Source: a virus
Virus record (IMG/VR): IMGVR_UViG_3300042309_000307
Location: 1 to 35,910 of that record
Strand: one strand, 5' to 3'
Length of the DNA stretch: 35,910 nt
Part shown: positions 1-8,258 of the stretch, piece by piece
How the letters are laid out: each line of letters opens with the position of its first letter
Numbering within the stretch: the first letter of the stretch is position 1
Program-made: the position numbers and the translations under genes
Notes under the pieces: model-generated
Seen by the model: the letters and a program-made list of their open reading frames with translations, nothing else
The model's database searches: none
Told to the model about the DNA's origin: nothing

Positions 1-127
1 TCCATGCGAGCGATGACGTCGGCCGACGTGTTGGCCTTGACGCCGCAGCGCTGGAGACCCATCGCGACCGCGTTGCGCTGGCCGAACTTGCCGGGCTGGC
101 CCGGCGGCGTGTGGCCCTCGCGCAGCG
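1..127. repeat. Terminal direct repeat, left copy (circular assembly overlap)
   Basis: Bases 1-127 are identical to 35784-35910. An exact overlap of 127 bases is what a de Bruijn graph assembler with k=127 leaves at the ends of a circular contig. An open reading frame also continues in frame across the join. The repeat is therefore most likely an assembly overlap on a circular or circularly permuted genome, not a biological terminal repeat. Confidence 0.93.
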
Positions 128-188
128 CCTGCTCGATCGCCTCGATCCGGCGGGTGGCCTCGTCAGCAGACAGGCGTGGATATGGCAT
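1..188 (-). CDS. Metallophosphoesterase, N-terminal part (gene continues at 34766-35910)
   Basis: The gene starts at the ATG at 188-186 (MPYPRLSADEATRR...) and runs off the left end. It resumes from 35783 downward after the duplicated 127 bases are removed, giving a protein of about 401 aa. This N-terminal segment is helical and basic and carries the sequence GQPGKFGQRNAVAMGLQ; residues 1-70 look like a small helical, possibly DNA-binding, extension ahead of the phosphoesterase domain. The start overlaps the stop of the upstream signal-peptide gene as TGATG, which supports it through translational coupling. See the entry at 34766-35910 for the catalytic part. Confidence 0.85.
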   Translation of the reverse strand, partial: MPYPRLSADEATRRIEAIEQALREGHTPPGQPGKFGQRNAVAMGLQRCGVKANTSADVIARM

Positions 189-466
189 CAAGCACCCTTC
201 GACATCATCTTCAGCGCCACGCCCATCGCGCCGACGCAGGCAACGCCAGTCGGCGCAACGATCACCGCCGTCCAGCCGCTGCCATCCGGCGAGGCGAAGA
301 TCAGCATGATGTTCCCGCTGTCCATCAGCGCGCGGAGCAGCGGCGTTTCGTTGTGCTTCTTGAGCGCCGCCTCGAGCTCGTCGATCGGCATGCAGATCGG
401 AGGCGACTGCGCGGCTGCCGGCGCCGCGAGCGAGAGGAGCATGGCGGCGGTCAGCAGGCGCATCAT
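188..466 (-). CDS. Small secreted phage protein, unknown function
   Basis: This 92-aa protein has a clear Sec signal peptide: MMRLL, a hydrophobic core, then AAPAAAQ with likely cleavage before SPPIC. The mature part is about 72 aa with two cysteines (in PPICMP and GVACVG) that could form a disulfide in the periplasm. An AGGAG Shine-Dalgarno lies 7 nt before the first of two adjacent ATGs. It lies in the late operon between a coiled-coil/membrane protein and the metallophosphoesterase, close to the lysis genes in the circular map. A role at the cell envelope during lysis, or in superinfection, is possible but unproven. I recognise no spanin lipobox. Confidence 0.75.
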   Translation of the reverse strand: MMRLLTAAMLLSLAAPAAAQSPPICMPIDELEAALKKHNETPLLRALMDSGNIMLIFASPDGSGWTAVIVAPTGVACVGAMGVALKMMSKGA

Positions 467-476
467 GGCGGGGCTC

Positions 477-686
477 CTATTTGAGCGGCAGGAACTGAAC
501 GACCTTCACCAGCAGCGCCGACGCCGCTCCTGACATCGCGCCGACCGCGACCAGGACACGCCAGCCGCCGCCGGCGGCGTCCATCGCTGAACGCACCGCC
601 TTGAGGTCGGCCGCCATGTCCTCAACGCTCTTTGAAAGCGCTTTCACCTCAGCCTCGAGGCGGCCGAACTCGCGGGGGTCGATCAT
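477..686 (-). CDS. Coiled-coil plus membrane-anchor protein, XhlA/holin-like
   Basis: This 69-aa protein begins MIDPREFGRLEAEVKAL. Residues 5-36 are a heptad-rich amphipathic helix, followed by one hydrophobic segment (VLVAVGAMSGAASALLVKVV, about 42-61) and a short charged tail. This is the architecture of XhlA/DUF1515-type small holin-associated proteins. Its ATG (686-684) overlaps the stop of the DUF4376 gene as ATGA. A longer open frame extends upstream, but it is an arginine-rich shadow of the DUF4376 gene, so I chose this start. It would act in the cytoplasmic membrane; the holin-related role is inferred from architecture and context. Confidence 0.72.
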   Translation of the reverse strand: MIDPREFGRLEAEVKALSKSVEDMAADLKAVRSAMDAAGGGWRVLVAVGAMSGAASALLVKVVQFLPLK

Positions 687-1228
687 GCGGGCCACCCGCC
701 GGCGGCGTCGTAGTCGATGACCGCCTGCTGGTCCGTCAGGGCGTCGATAGCCGTGGCATGAGCCTTCTCTGCGGCGAAGCACGACCTGACGTGCGCGCCG
801 ACCGCATCGGCTGCGGCGACCAGCTCCGTGGCGCTCAGGGCCACGAACCCGTCCGCGAATTTCCAGTCCGTCGCGTAGGCAGGATCTTCCTTCGCCATGA
901 TCCTCGCGCCGATCAGAACGGTGCGCGTGCGCTCGTCGCTGGCAAACCGCTTGCCGCCAACCTCGACGCCGGCGTGCTCGCACTCCCAGCGCTTCGCCGA
1001 GATCTCAGATTTCTTCTGCTGCTTGAGCTGGTCGAGCGGATGCGGCGCGCCTGGCGCGCTGTAGTAGCGGCCATCGACAACCGGAGGCTCCGGCAGCTCG
1101 ACAGCGCCGAACTCCAGCCGCTCGCTCGGCGTCAGGAGACGCAGCCAGTTGTCTGGATACTGGATGCCAGCCATGTCGAACGGCTGGTCGATCATGACGG
1201 TCTGGCCGTCTGGTAGCGCGAAGCGCAT
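683..1228 (-). CDS. DUF4376-containing tail fibre-associated protein
   Basis: This 181-aa protein starts MRFALPDGQTVMIDQPFD, with GAGGAG shortly before the ATG. The C-terminal half matches the DUF4376 pattern as I know it: KRWECEHAGVEVGG, then a DERTRTVLIGA segment, then KFADGFVALSATELVAAADAVGAHVRSCFAAE. DUF4376 proteins are usually encoded just after tail fibre genes and are thought to be virion or fibre-assembly components. Here the gene directly follows the SPRY-containing tail fibre, which fits that role. The reading frame continues upstream past this start but only as antisense-like sequence overlapping the fibre gene. Confidence 0.8.
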   Translation of the reverse strand: MRFALPDGQTVMIDQPFDMAGIQYPDNWLRLLTPSERLEFGAVELPEPPVVDGRYYSAPGAPHPLDQLKQQKKSEISAKRWECEHAGVEVGGKRFASDERTRTVLIGARIMAKEDPAYATDWKFADGFVALSATELVAAADAVGAHVRSCFAAEKAHATAIDALTDQQAVIDYDAAGGWPA

Positions 1229-1238
1229 CAGATGCTCC

Positions 1239-2852
1239 TCAATTTGTCTGCGCGTTGTTGGGCTTCTTCGACTGCACGAAGCGCTTGCCTGCAGTGGCGG
1301 TCCAAGAGTTCGACCCGCTCGCGTTGTAGCTGGAGCTCGACGAGCGCAGCTTGAACCCGCCAGCGGTCTTGTCCGCATGGGTGCCGAAGGTCACGGCGTT
1401 TCCGTTGATCGTCAGCGTCGCGGGGTTGCCGTCGGTCCACACGAATGGCCCATCGGCCGCCGCGTTGCCGGTGAAGCTGCCGCTGGTAGCGACTGCGGTG
1501 CTGGTGATGTTGGCAGTCGAGAGCGCCTTGAAGCCGGTGGGCGGGGTGTATGCAAATGGGCGTTGACCGAAATTGAAATCAGCAACGCCGCCGCTCTCAG
1601 CAGAAGCAGCAAAACGATACGGGCCGGACAGCCCGGTGAACGCGGCATTCGTGCCAGCTACAGGATCACCGCTGTTCTGTACGGTTCCGTTCTTGCTGAA
1701 ATATAGCTTCCCGTTGTCGGCATCTAGAATGATCCCGATGATGTCTCCCGCCGTCCAAGAGTTTCCATATAGCGAGTACGAAGCGTTGTTCACTTTCCGC
1801 CCATCTGGATCGTAGCCGTAGGTGAAGCTGTCCTGCCCGAGATATCGGTTCGCAGCAGCATTTGCCGTGCCGGTGATAAGCCCCAACGAAAGGTTCGCAA
1901 CGTCCGCGCCTGCGGTCATCTCGCAGTACCACTTGCCGCTCGACATCTGTATCGAGCAGTAAGCCTGCGCGAACGACGCACCGCTTCGCGTGACCTGCAT
2001 ATTGGCCCATTGAAATGTCGCAGCCGTGCCGCTGAGATCCAGCGGGTTCATTACCGCATAGTTCAACGTCGGGGAATCCGTCATCTGGTCGAACGTCACG
2101 CCGCTCGTCACCGAGATGCCGCTGGTCGTGAAGTTGTTGCTGTTGCCAGAGGTGTCGTAGCCGATGGTCGTCGTGGAGGCGGCGTCCTTGAACTGGAGGA
2201 CGAAGCCATTGGTGCCATAGGTGCCGCTGTACGCCTTCGGCACCCACACGCCTGTGATGGCGTCGGTCTGGCCGAAGCTAGAAGGCGTCAGGGCTTGGCC
2301 GTCTATCATGTAGAAGTTGGCGATGTATCCGTCGAGATAGGTTCCGTTAACGGTGTCCGACATGATGCGATACGCGGTCGATGCGGCATTTAGGTAGGTA
2401 TTGGAATTCTGCGTCGGATACGAGCCAGAGACATACGTCATGGCTACGCCATTCCAGTACACCTTCACTCTGTCGGCTGCCGTTGCTTGCGTCGTGTCGA
2501 CGGCAATGACGAGATGACCCCAAGCCGATGGATCTCTGAACAGGCCAGCGAAATTGATGTCATTTGTTGCGTCGTTGCGAACGAAGATCCGACCGGCGCC
2601 GCTCGCCAAGTTCCAGCCGATGATTCCGTTGTTGGCGCTTGAACTGACGATGCCAACCTGAGTGCCTGAAAACAGCGAAGGCGCGGCCTTCATCCACGTC
2701 GAATAGGTGACCTTCTTCTGATCGGTCGGGGACGCGCCGCTGGTCCGCGACAGGTACGCGCTGTTGCTCGCGCGGAAGCGCAGCGAGTTGGCGATCTGGT
2801 AGCCAGCGCCCGACGCAAGCAACAGCGGGTTGGAGGAACCTGGAACGATCAT
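1239..2852 (-). CDS. Tail fibre/spike protein with LamG-like and SPRY domains
   Basis: This 537-aa protein has an N-terminal segment with LRFRASNSAYLSRTSG (about 24-39). A concanavalin/LamG-like jelly-roll follows at about 45-235 (YSTWMKAAPSLFSG, RVKVYWNGVAM, DGYIANFYMIDGQALTPSSF). A SPRY-type beta-sandwich lies at about 280-440 (SSGKWYCEMTAGAD, GDIIGIILDADNGKLYFSKNG, FNFGQRPFAY). These folds are common in receptor-binding fibres. The serine-rich C-terminus (KLRSSSSSYNASGSNSW) is probably the distal tip or a capping region. It follows the shorter fibre gene by 4 nt in the late operon. It is probably the host-recognition protein; the receptor cannot be read from sequence. Confidence 0.82.
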   Translation of the reverse strand: MIVPGSSNPLLLASGAGYQIANSLRFRASNSAYLSRTSGASPTDQKKVTYSTWMKAAPSLFSGTQVGIVSSSANNGIIGWNLASGAGRIFVRNDATNDINFAGLFRDPSAWGHLVIAVDTTQATAADRVKVYWNGVAMTYVSGSYPTQNSNTYLNAASTAYRIMSDTVNGTYLDGYIANFYMIDGQALTPSSFGQTDAITGVWVPKAYSGTYGTNGFVLQFKDAASTTTIGYDTSGNSNNFTTSGISVTSGVTFDQMTDSPTLNYAVMNPLDLSGTAATFQWANMQVTRSGASFAQAYCSIQMSSGKWYCEMTAGADVANLSLGLITGTANAAANRYLGQDSFTYGYDPDGRKVNNASYSLYGNSWTAGDIIGIILDADNGKLYFSKNGTVQNSGDPVAGTNAAFTGLSGPYRFAASAESGGVADFNFGQRPFAYTPPTGFKALSTANITSTAVATSGSFTGNAAADGPFVWTDGNPATLTINGNAVTFGTHADKTAGGFKLRSSSSSYNASGSNSWTATAGKRFVQSKKPNNAQTN

Positions 2853-2856
2853 GACG

Positions 2857-3708
2857 TCACTTCACGTCGTTGATGAGCGAGGCCGTGATCCGGCTGGCGC
2901 TCTCGACGTAGTAGACCAGGACGTCCACCGCGCTGGCGGTCGTGGTCAGCGTCGGCGCCGTGCCTCCGGCGAACTTCCAGTTCGATCCATACGCCAGCGT
3001 GCGCGAACCGGTGCTGTCCTGCGTGATGACGATGGCACCGCTCTGGCCGGCGGTCTGGTTGGTGGGATTGGCGAGCGTGCGGTTGCCGCCGATGGTCAGC
3101 GAGAAATTGTTCGCCACGGCGAAGTCCGGCGTGATCGTGGCAGCGTCGGTCAGGGCCGTGATTGCGCCGCGGTTGGCGGCGGTGAAGGAGTTCACGTCCG
3201 CGAGGCCCGGGACCGCGAGAGCCGTGCGAGCCGCCGAAGCCGTGGTGCTGCCGGTGCCGCCGTTGGCGATCGGGAGCGTGATCACTGCAGCGCCGGACGC
3301 ACGGCTGTAGAACTCGCACCGCCAATTCCCGCTGCCCAGCGACCGGAAGCCAGCGACGTCGCCCGCCGCCGTCGTGATCGAGGCGCCGCCAGGGAGGATC
3401 AGCGAGGTGGCGTTGTGCGTGAGCGTGAGGATGCCGTCGAACTTGAGCACCCGGTAGACCCCGGCCGCCACGGTATCGAAGGCGGTGATGGTCGTCGTGC
3501 CGGAGACCGCGAGGTACTCAGCGTTCGCCGCTCCGATGTTGACGGTCGCCGCCGACGCGATGGTCGAGCCGGCCTGCAGCTCGCGGATGTCGGCGAGCGC
3601 CTGACGGATGGCGTCGTTGATGTTCGACGGCGGGCACCCTTCGCCGATGTTGATCGACGAGATCGACGTGTTGGATGCGGCGGTCTGGGAGTAGTCACGA
3701 ATGGGCAT
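2857..3708 (-). CDS. Tail fibre-like structural protein
   Basis: This 283-aa protein begins MPIRDYSQTAASNTSISS, then IGEGCPPSNINDAIRQALADIREL. That N-terminus is a familiar podoviral fibre module that attaches to the tail. The rest is beta-rich with repeating AxTI/xLT patterns, including PIANGGTGSTTASAARTAL, a motif widespread in phage fibres, and ends ESASRITASLINDVK. No enzymatic domain is visible. It is probably the proximal, tail-attached fibre, with the next gene (1239-2852) supplying the distal receptor-binding domains. Whether the two proteins assemble together is inference from adjacency. Confidence 0.82.
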   Translation of the reverse strand: MPIRDYSQTAASNTSISSINIGEGCPPSNINDAIRQALADIRELQAGSTIASAATVNIGAANAEYLAVSGTTTITAFDTVAAGVYRVLKFDGILTLTHNATSLILPGGASITTAAGDVAGFRSLGSGNWRCEFYSRASGAAVITLPIANGGTGSTTASAARTALAVPGLADVNSFTAANRGAITALTDAATITPDFAVANNFSLTIGGNRTLANPTNQTAGQSGAIVITQDSTGSRTLAYGSNWKFAGGTAPTLTTTASAVDVLVYYVESASRITASLINDVK

Positions 3709-3711
3709 GGG

Positions 3712-5667
3712 TCACCTCTGTCTCTGAGGCATCGCCGACCTGACGGCTGCCTCGTACTGGTCGATTGCGTCCTTCAGCTGCGGCTCGATCGCAGCGACCG
3801 ACGACAGCCGGCCGAGATGCGCCGAAAGCGCCTCCTGGCCGCCGCCGATCTTCATGCCGGTCGCCAGCCACTTGGCGAACTCTGGCTTGGCGAGGAGCTT
3901 GGCGGCCAAGAACGAGCCTGAAAACCCAACCGCACCTGTAACGGCCGCCGTGACGGCTCCGTCGAGCCCCCCTGCGATAAAACCGCCGCCGCCTAGCAGG
4001 CCGTTGTAGAGCAAGGCTCTGCTGGTGTTCGAGCGGTTGAGCATCCTGCCGCTGTCCTCGAGCGCGCCGGCGATCTTCGCGATGTCGTCGAGAGACTGCC
4101 GCAGCTCGTTGTATCGCTGACCGCCAAACAGCGCGCCCTTCGCCTCGCTCGACATCTTCCCCCACTCGGTGGTGAAGCGAGCGGGCGAGAAACTGCCGGT
4201 GCTGGGATCGACCCCGGCGCGGTTGACCACCGACGCCACGACGTCGTCGAACTGGTCAGGCGTCAGGTTGTAGCGAAGCTTCCGCAGCAGCTGGCCGCCG
4301 TCCTTGCCGAGCTCGCCCTGCAACATCGACACGACCTTCTTGTCGACCTCCTGCGTGGCGAGGCTCTCGACCCAGTCCATCTGCTGGGTCATGTGCATGC
4401 GCGTGTATCGGTTCGCCTTCTCGTAGGCCTTCTGCGCCGCCTGGCCGGCGTTGTTCGCGATGCCGGAGTCGAGGTCGTCCGAAAGCGATGCATAGAGGCG
4501 CTTGAGCAGCGCGCGGCTTTCATCGCCGACGAGGACTGGGTTGCCGAGCTTCTCGCCGATGACGCTTCGGACCTTGCGCAAGACCTCGAACGGGAGCTCG
4601 CCACCCTTGGCGTCCGCATTGAAGCGACTGAGGGTGTCGGCAACGTCCTTGCCGTACTTGGCTCCGAGCTCCGGCGTCGAGGCGAAGACGGCCGCCTCGT
4701 CGTTGAGGAACTTGAACGTCGAGTCGGCCCGGACCGGCGTCTGCTTGGCGAAGAACTTGTAGACATCGTCGTAGAGCTGCTCCTGCCTTGCGCGGAAGCG
4801 CTTGCCTGCCTCCAGCAGCCCTTCACGCACGGTGCCAGCAATGCCTTGGCTTTCCATCGGCGTGCCGACGTTGGTGGCCGCACGGCGCGCGGCCTGCGTC
4901 ACCTCGTCGATCGTCTGCGTGTAGGCGTCCTTCATCACGCCGGCGCCGCCGAACGAGCCCGCCGCGGCCTCCGCAGACTGCACGACGCCGCTGCCAGAGA
5001 CCGCGCCTGCGCGCGGCGTGACGCCCTGGCGCTCGAAGGCTCCGAGGGCATCAAGCGCCTGCCCCCCGCCGCCACCGAGGACACGCTTGAGACCTTGCAC
5101 TGCCAGCTGCGGAACGTAGCTGCCAGCGGCGTTGACGCCGAACGTCGTGGCGGCGTCGGCCGCTTGACGCCCGCCGGAGCGCGTGTCCACGCGCCCCTCA
5201 ACCTGCGTCGCGTAGAGGTTCTCGAGCTCGCGGCCGATGGTGGCGCCAGTAGCCGCTGTAGCGGCGCTGGCCTTCGGCCCGCCGCGAGCTGCCAGAAGGC
5301 CTCCGATCACGCCACCTGCAATCTCGGCCGCCTCAGGGCGCAAGCTGAACAGGTCGCCGACGTCGAGCCCGCGCGGGTTGTAGATCGTCTGCTGACCGGT
5401 CTGCGGGTCGGTGAAGACGAAGTTGTCGTCGCCCAGCGGCCTGGCGTCGGGGTAGTAGGCCTGCAGCGTCGCGAGCCTGTCTGCCGCCGGCGCGCCGCCG
5501 ACCGCAGCCCTGACCGAGCCCGGCGCGCCACGCATGTCGATGTTCAGAGAGCGCCCTGCCGATCCGGCAGGAACGACTATCCTCGCGTCTCCGTAGTCGA
5601 TCTGGGGAGGCGTTGCGCGTCCTGCAGGAACGACAATCCGGCTGTCACCGTAGTCGATGTCGGGCAT
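3712..5667 (-). CDS. Large internal virion/DNA-ejection protein
   Basis: This 651-aa protein starts with a duplicated linear motif, IDYGDSRIVVPAG at residues 4-16 and IDYGDARIVVPAG at 23-35. Short IDY-type N-terminal motifs recur in podoviral ejection proteins. The middle is Ala/Gly-rich and helical, with a basic, coiled segment at about 260-440. The C-terminus has a hydrophobic Gly/Ala segment (LLYNGLLGGGGFIAGG through LAAKLLA, about 568-610) that could insert into membrane. Position between other internal proteins and the tail fibres, length and composition support an internal protein injected with the DNA. No peptidoglycan hydrolase motif is seen. Confidence 0.68.
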   Translation of the reverse strand: MPDIDYGDSRIVVPAGRATPPQIDYGDARIVVPAGSAGRSLNIDMRGAPGSVRAAVGGAPAADRLATLQAYYPDARPLGDDNFVFTDPQTGQQTIYNPRGLDVGDLFSLRPEAAEIAGGVIGGLLAARGGPKASAATAATGATIGRELENLYATQVEGRVDTRSGGRQAADAATTFGVNAAGSYVPQLAVQGLKRVLGGGGGQALDALGAFERQGVTPRAGAVSGSGVVQSAEAAAGSFGGAGVMKDAYTQTIDEVTQAARRAATNVGTPMESQGIAGTVREGLLEAGKRFRARQEQLYDDVYKFFAKQTPVRADSTFKFLNDEAAVFASTPELGAKYGKDVADTLSRFNADAKGGELPFEVLRKVRSVIGEKLGNPVLVGDESRALLKRLYASLSDDLDSGIANNAGQAAQKAYEKANRYTRMHMTQQMDWVESLATQEVDKKVVSMLQGELGKDGGQLLRKLRYNLTPDQFDDVVASVVNRAGVDPSTGSFSPARFTTEWGKMSSEAKGALFGGQRYNELRQSLDDIAKIAGALEDSGRMLNRSNTSRALLYNGLLGGGGFIAGGLDGAVTAAVTGAVGFSGSFLAAKLLAKPEFAKWLATGMKIGGGQEALSAHLGRLSSVAAIEPQLKDAIDQYEAAVRSAMPQRQR

Positions 5668-5674
5668 TGCGACC

Positions 5675-7054
5675 TCACTTCACGCGAATGTTGCCGAGGT
5701 GGTCGCGGAACATCTGGCCGCGGGGCAGCCGTTCGACGTCCTCTTGGGTGCGGGTGATCGGCAGGGTGATGGCGGGCGGCGCATCGACCACGTTGCCGAC
5801 CTTCAGCCCGCGATCGCGCGCGATGTTCTCGTACTGCGACCTGACCGCGTCGTGCTGGCGCTGCCACGCCAGCACGCGCGTGTTGAGCTCGTTCATCAGC
5901 GCCATGCGGATCTCAGGCGTCAGCCTCGCGCCGCCGTTGATCGACTCGACCATGCCCTTGAGGCGATCGAACACGCCGCCGGTCCGCGCGATCATCACCT
6001 GCTCGCCCTCGCGGACGACGGAGCCGGGGTCCATCGCCTTGGCGAAGGCGTAGACGAGATTGAGGTCGCCAGCGAGCGTGTTGCCCGCGGTCGTGGCGGA
6101 GTTGAACGCCGTCACGACCTCCTTGTAGCCGGTGACCTCCGGCATCTTGACGTAGTTCTGCCGAAGCGTGTCCTCCATCGACGCCGTCTTCTCGGCGTCT
6201 CGAGGCGCGCTGTAGAGGACGCTGGGAGCGCCAGGCTGGCCCGCAGGAGCGCCAGGCGCTACCGGAGCACCGGGAGCGCCGCCACCGGCCGGAGGCGCTC
6301 CTGCGCCCATCCTGGGCGCTCCTGGGGCCACTGGAGCGCCAGGCGCAGGGATCGACACGAAGCTGTCGCCGATGCGCTGCGGCGCCCCGTAGAAGCTGCC
6401 CGCCGCCTGCGCCGCGGAGGTGGCGCCGGCACGAGCGGCTCGGGCGGCGTCGGGAACCGCCCAGAACGATCCGGCCTCCCGGGCGCCCGCCTCGGCTCCG
6501 GCGCGCGCCGCGAGCTCCTGCGTGGAGACCGCGTCGAAGCGCCCGCGCTCGGAGGCGCCTGCGGTGGCGCCGGCGACCAGCGCCTTGAACTGTGGCGTCT
6601 CCCCAGCCAGCTGTGCGAACGCCGCATCGCGAACCAGTGGATCGGGATCGCTGAAGTACTTTCGATAGTCGTTGATCCGCTTGGTGAGTTCTGTAGGCCC
6701 TTGAAACGCGGCCTTCGCCAGCTGACCGGTCGCTCCCTCTGGGTTCGCCATGACCAGCGCGCGCTGCTGCGGCGTCATCCCGCGCGTCAGGTCGGTCAGC
6801 GCCTGCTGCTGGCGCATCTGCTGCAGCAGCTTCGTCGCGCCGACGTACTGCGACAGCGCGTTCTGCTGCGCGGCCTGGTAAGCGTTGAGGCCGGACATCA
6901 TGCCAGCCCCCAGCGCGCCACCGAGCGACCGCGGCTCGTAGGACGGGCCGCCGGCCGAGAGCAGGCCGGCGCTGGTGGCGAGCAGGCCCTGCGTCAGCGG
7001 ACCGCCGGGGATGCCGCCGAGGAGGCCGGCGAGGAGCTCGTCTTGCGTTGCCAT
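5675..7054 (-). CDS. Internal virion protein with Pro/Ala/Gly linker
   Basis: This 459-aa protein has a Gly/Leu-rich, partly hydrophobic N-terminus (DELLAGLLGGIPGG, then LLSAGGPSYEPRSLGGALGAGM), then a Gln/Ala-rich helical region (QNALSQYVGATKLLQQMRQQQALTDL). A disordered linker of GAPVAPGAP-type repeats occupies about 235-280. The C-terminal helical domain contains LVYAFAKAMDPGSVVREGE, a motif I associate with internal proteins of podophages, and ends near LPRGQMFRDHLGNIRVK. It lies 7 nt upstream of the 651-aa ejection protein. It probably travels inside the capsid or at the tail base; the exact role is unknown. Confidence 0.68.
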   Translation of the reverse strand: MATQDELLAGLLGGIPGGPLTQGLLATSAGLLSAGGPSYEPRSLGGALGAGMMSGLNAYQAAQQNALSQYVGATKLLQQMRQQQALTDLTRGMTPQQRALVMANPEGATGQLAKAAFQGPTELTKRINDYRKYFSDPDPLVRDAAFAQLAGETPQFKALVAGATAGASERGRFDAVSTQELAARAGAEAGAREAGSFWAVPDAARAARAGATSAAQAAGSFYGAPQRIGDSFVSIPAPGAPVAPGAPRMGAGAPPAGGGAPGAPVAPGAPAGQPGAPSVLYSAPRDAEKTASMEDTLRQNYVKMPEVTGYKEVVTAFNSATTAGNTLAGDLNLVYAFAKAMDPGSVVREGEQVMIARTGGVFDRLKGMVESINGGARLTPEIRMALMNELNTRVLAWQRQHDAVRSQYENIARDRGLKVGNVVDAPPAITLPITRTQEDVERLPRGQMFRDHLGNIRVK

Positions 7055-7066
7055 TCGCTCCTCCTC

Positions 7067-7903
7067 TCAGCCCATGCCGAAGATGTTGCCGTTGGCACCG
7101 CGCAGCAGGCCCGGCGCGGTGAGCCCGCCGCCCCTGCCGAACAGCATGTTCCCGAGCCCTGCGGCGCCGGTCGCCAGCCCGAGGCCTTCGGCCAGCGGGT
7201 TGGAGAACACCGGGCGCGTGTCGGTGCCGGTCGAGCCGAACTGGCCGCCGCCGACGAGCGCCATGTACTTGGCGAGCTTCTCGGCCGGCGTGTTCTGCTC
7301 GAAGTTCCAGCGGTTGACCTGGTCCTGCAGCTCCGCCTGCGACTGCTGCCGGCGAGCATCGCCGACGCCCGCGAGCGCGTTGAAGTCGGCGTAGTCCTGC
7401 GCGGCCATCGCCGGCGCCATGCCGAGCGCCTGCATCTGGCGCGTGCGCTCGTCGTTGTAGTTCGCGAAGGCCATGTTCTGGGCGATCTGCCCGACGTTGC
7501 GCGACAGCACATCCATGTTCGCCCCGCTGCCAAGGCGGCCGGCGGCGCTGAACTGGCTCTGCACGGCGTCGATCGTCGGCTGCGCCGCGTTCTGGATTGC
7601 CTGTTGCAGGTACGGGTTGCCGCCCGACAGGAACGACCCGCCGAGCGTGCTGGCGAGGTTCTGCTGCGCGGCGGCGGTCAGCGGCGAGCCCGCCAGCGCC
7701 CGCTGCTCGATGCCGCGCAGCGCCATCTCCTGCTGCGGCGCGAAGCCGACGACCGTGCTCTGCGGGTAATAGCTCGGCAGCTCGCTCTGGTAGAGCCGCT
7801 GCGCCTCGTTCGCTCCGTACTCGAGGAACGGCTTGATGAACGCCGCAGGCTCGGTCGTGCGATTGGACGTCACATACTCGGTCTTCGATCCGCCACCGCT
7901 CAT
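7067..7903 (-). CDS. Internal virion/tail-tip protein, podovirus type
   Basis: This 278-aa protein begins MSGGGSKTEYVTSNRTTEPAAF and has the typical helical pattern of a widespread podoviral structural protein: PFLEYGANEAQRLYQSE, FAPQQEMALRGIEQRALAG, LGSGANMDVLSRNVGQIAQNM, then a Gly-rich tail (GLGLATGAAGLGNMLFGRGGGL) that could be membrane-active. It lies directly upstream of the two larger internal proteins. In known podophages this position encodes an ejection or tail-needle-proximal component; the assignment is by pattern and synteny. Confidence 0.66.
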   Translation of the reverse strand: MSGGGSKTEYVTSNRTTEPAAFIKPFLEYGANEAQRLYQSELPSYYPQSTVVGFAPQQEMALRGIEQRALAGSPLTAAAQQNLASTLGGSFLSGGNPYLQQAIQNAAQPTIDAVQSQFSAAGRLGSGANMDVLSRNVGQIAQNMAFANYNDERTRQMQALGMAPAMAAQDYADFNALAGVGDARRQQSQAELQDQVNRWNFEQNTPAEKLAKYMALVGGGQFGSTGTDTRPVFSNPLAEGLGLATGAAGLGNMLFGRGGGLTAPGLLRGANGNIFGMG

Positions 7904-7904
7904 C

Positions 7905-8258
7905 TCATAGCCCTCTCGTCATCAGCACGCGCACGTCCGCGTGCCTGAGTTTCTTGAGCCAACCCTTGCGCCCGATGATCTCAAGCCGCGCGCAGCCGTT
8001 CTGCCGCGCCCAGCCCTCGACCTGCCGCTCGATCTCCTTGATGCCCTCGAGGTCTCCGGCGGCCAGCCACACCCGGCATGCACGCAGCAGCGGGTAGCTG
8101 ATGACCTCGGTGACCGCGGCGCTGTCGCCGTGCATCCAGAGCTGCGCCTGGCCTGCGACGATCGCGTCGAAGACGTCTCGTTCGCTGTGCGTGCCGCCGT
8201 GATCGATTGCCGGCGCGAGGATGCGTCGCGCCTTCTCCCAGCTAGCCGAGAACGACAT
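7905..8258 (-). CDS. Small GNAT-like internal/tail protein, unknown activity
   Basis: This 117-aa protein shows a degenerate GNAT-like pattern. The segment CRVWLAAGDLEGIKEIERQVEGWARQNGC is followed by ARLEIIGRKGWLKKL, which resembles the GC-x-RLEI-x-GR-x-GW strand/helix of small podoviral proteins located between the nozzle and ejection proteins. The canonical acetyl-CoA loop (R/Q-x-x-G-x-G/A) is not evident, so catalysis is doubtful. The start ATG overlaps the 3' end of the upstream gene by 17 nt. A structural or internal protein is most likely. Confidence 0.6.
   Translation of the reverse strand: MSFSASWEKARRILAPAIDHGGTHSERDVFDAIVAGQAQLWMHGDSAAVTEVISYPLLRACRVWLAAGDLEGIKEIERQVEGWARQNGCARLEIIGRKGWLKKLRHADVRVLMTRGL

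Noticed and set aside
4393-5757. 454-aa plus-strand frame opposite the ejection protein
   Set aside because: It is arginine/valine-rich shadow sequence without a start signal or family pattern.
5657-7948. 763-aa plus-strand open frame opposite the internal virion genes
   Set aside because: It is arginine/leucine/valine-rich with no domain pattern and lies exactly antisense to three well-supported proteins; long antisense frames are expected at this GC content.
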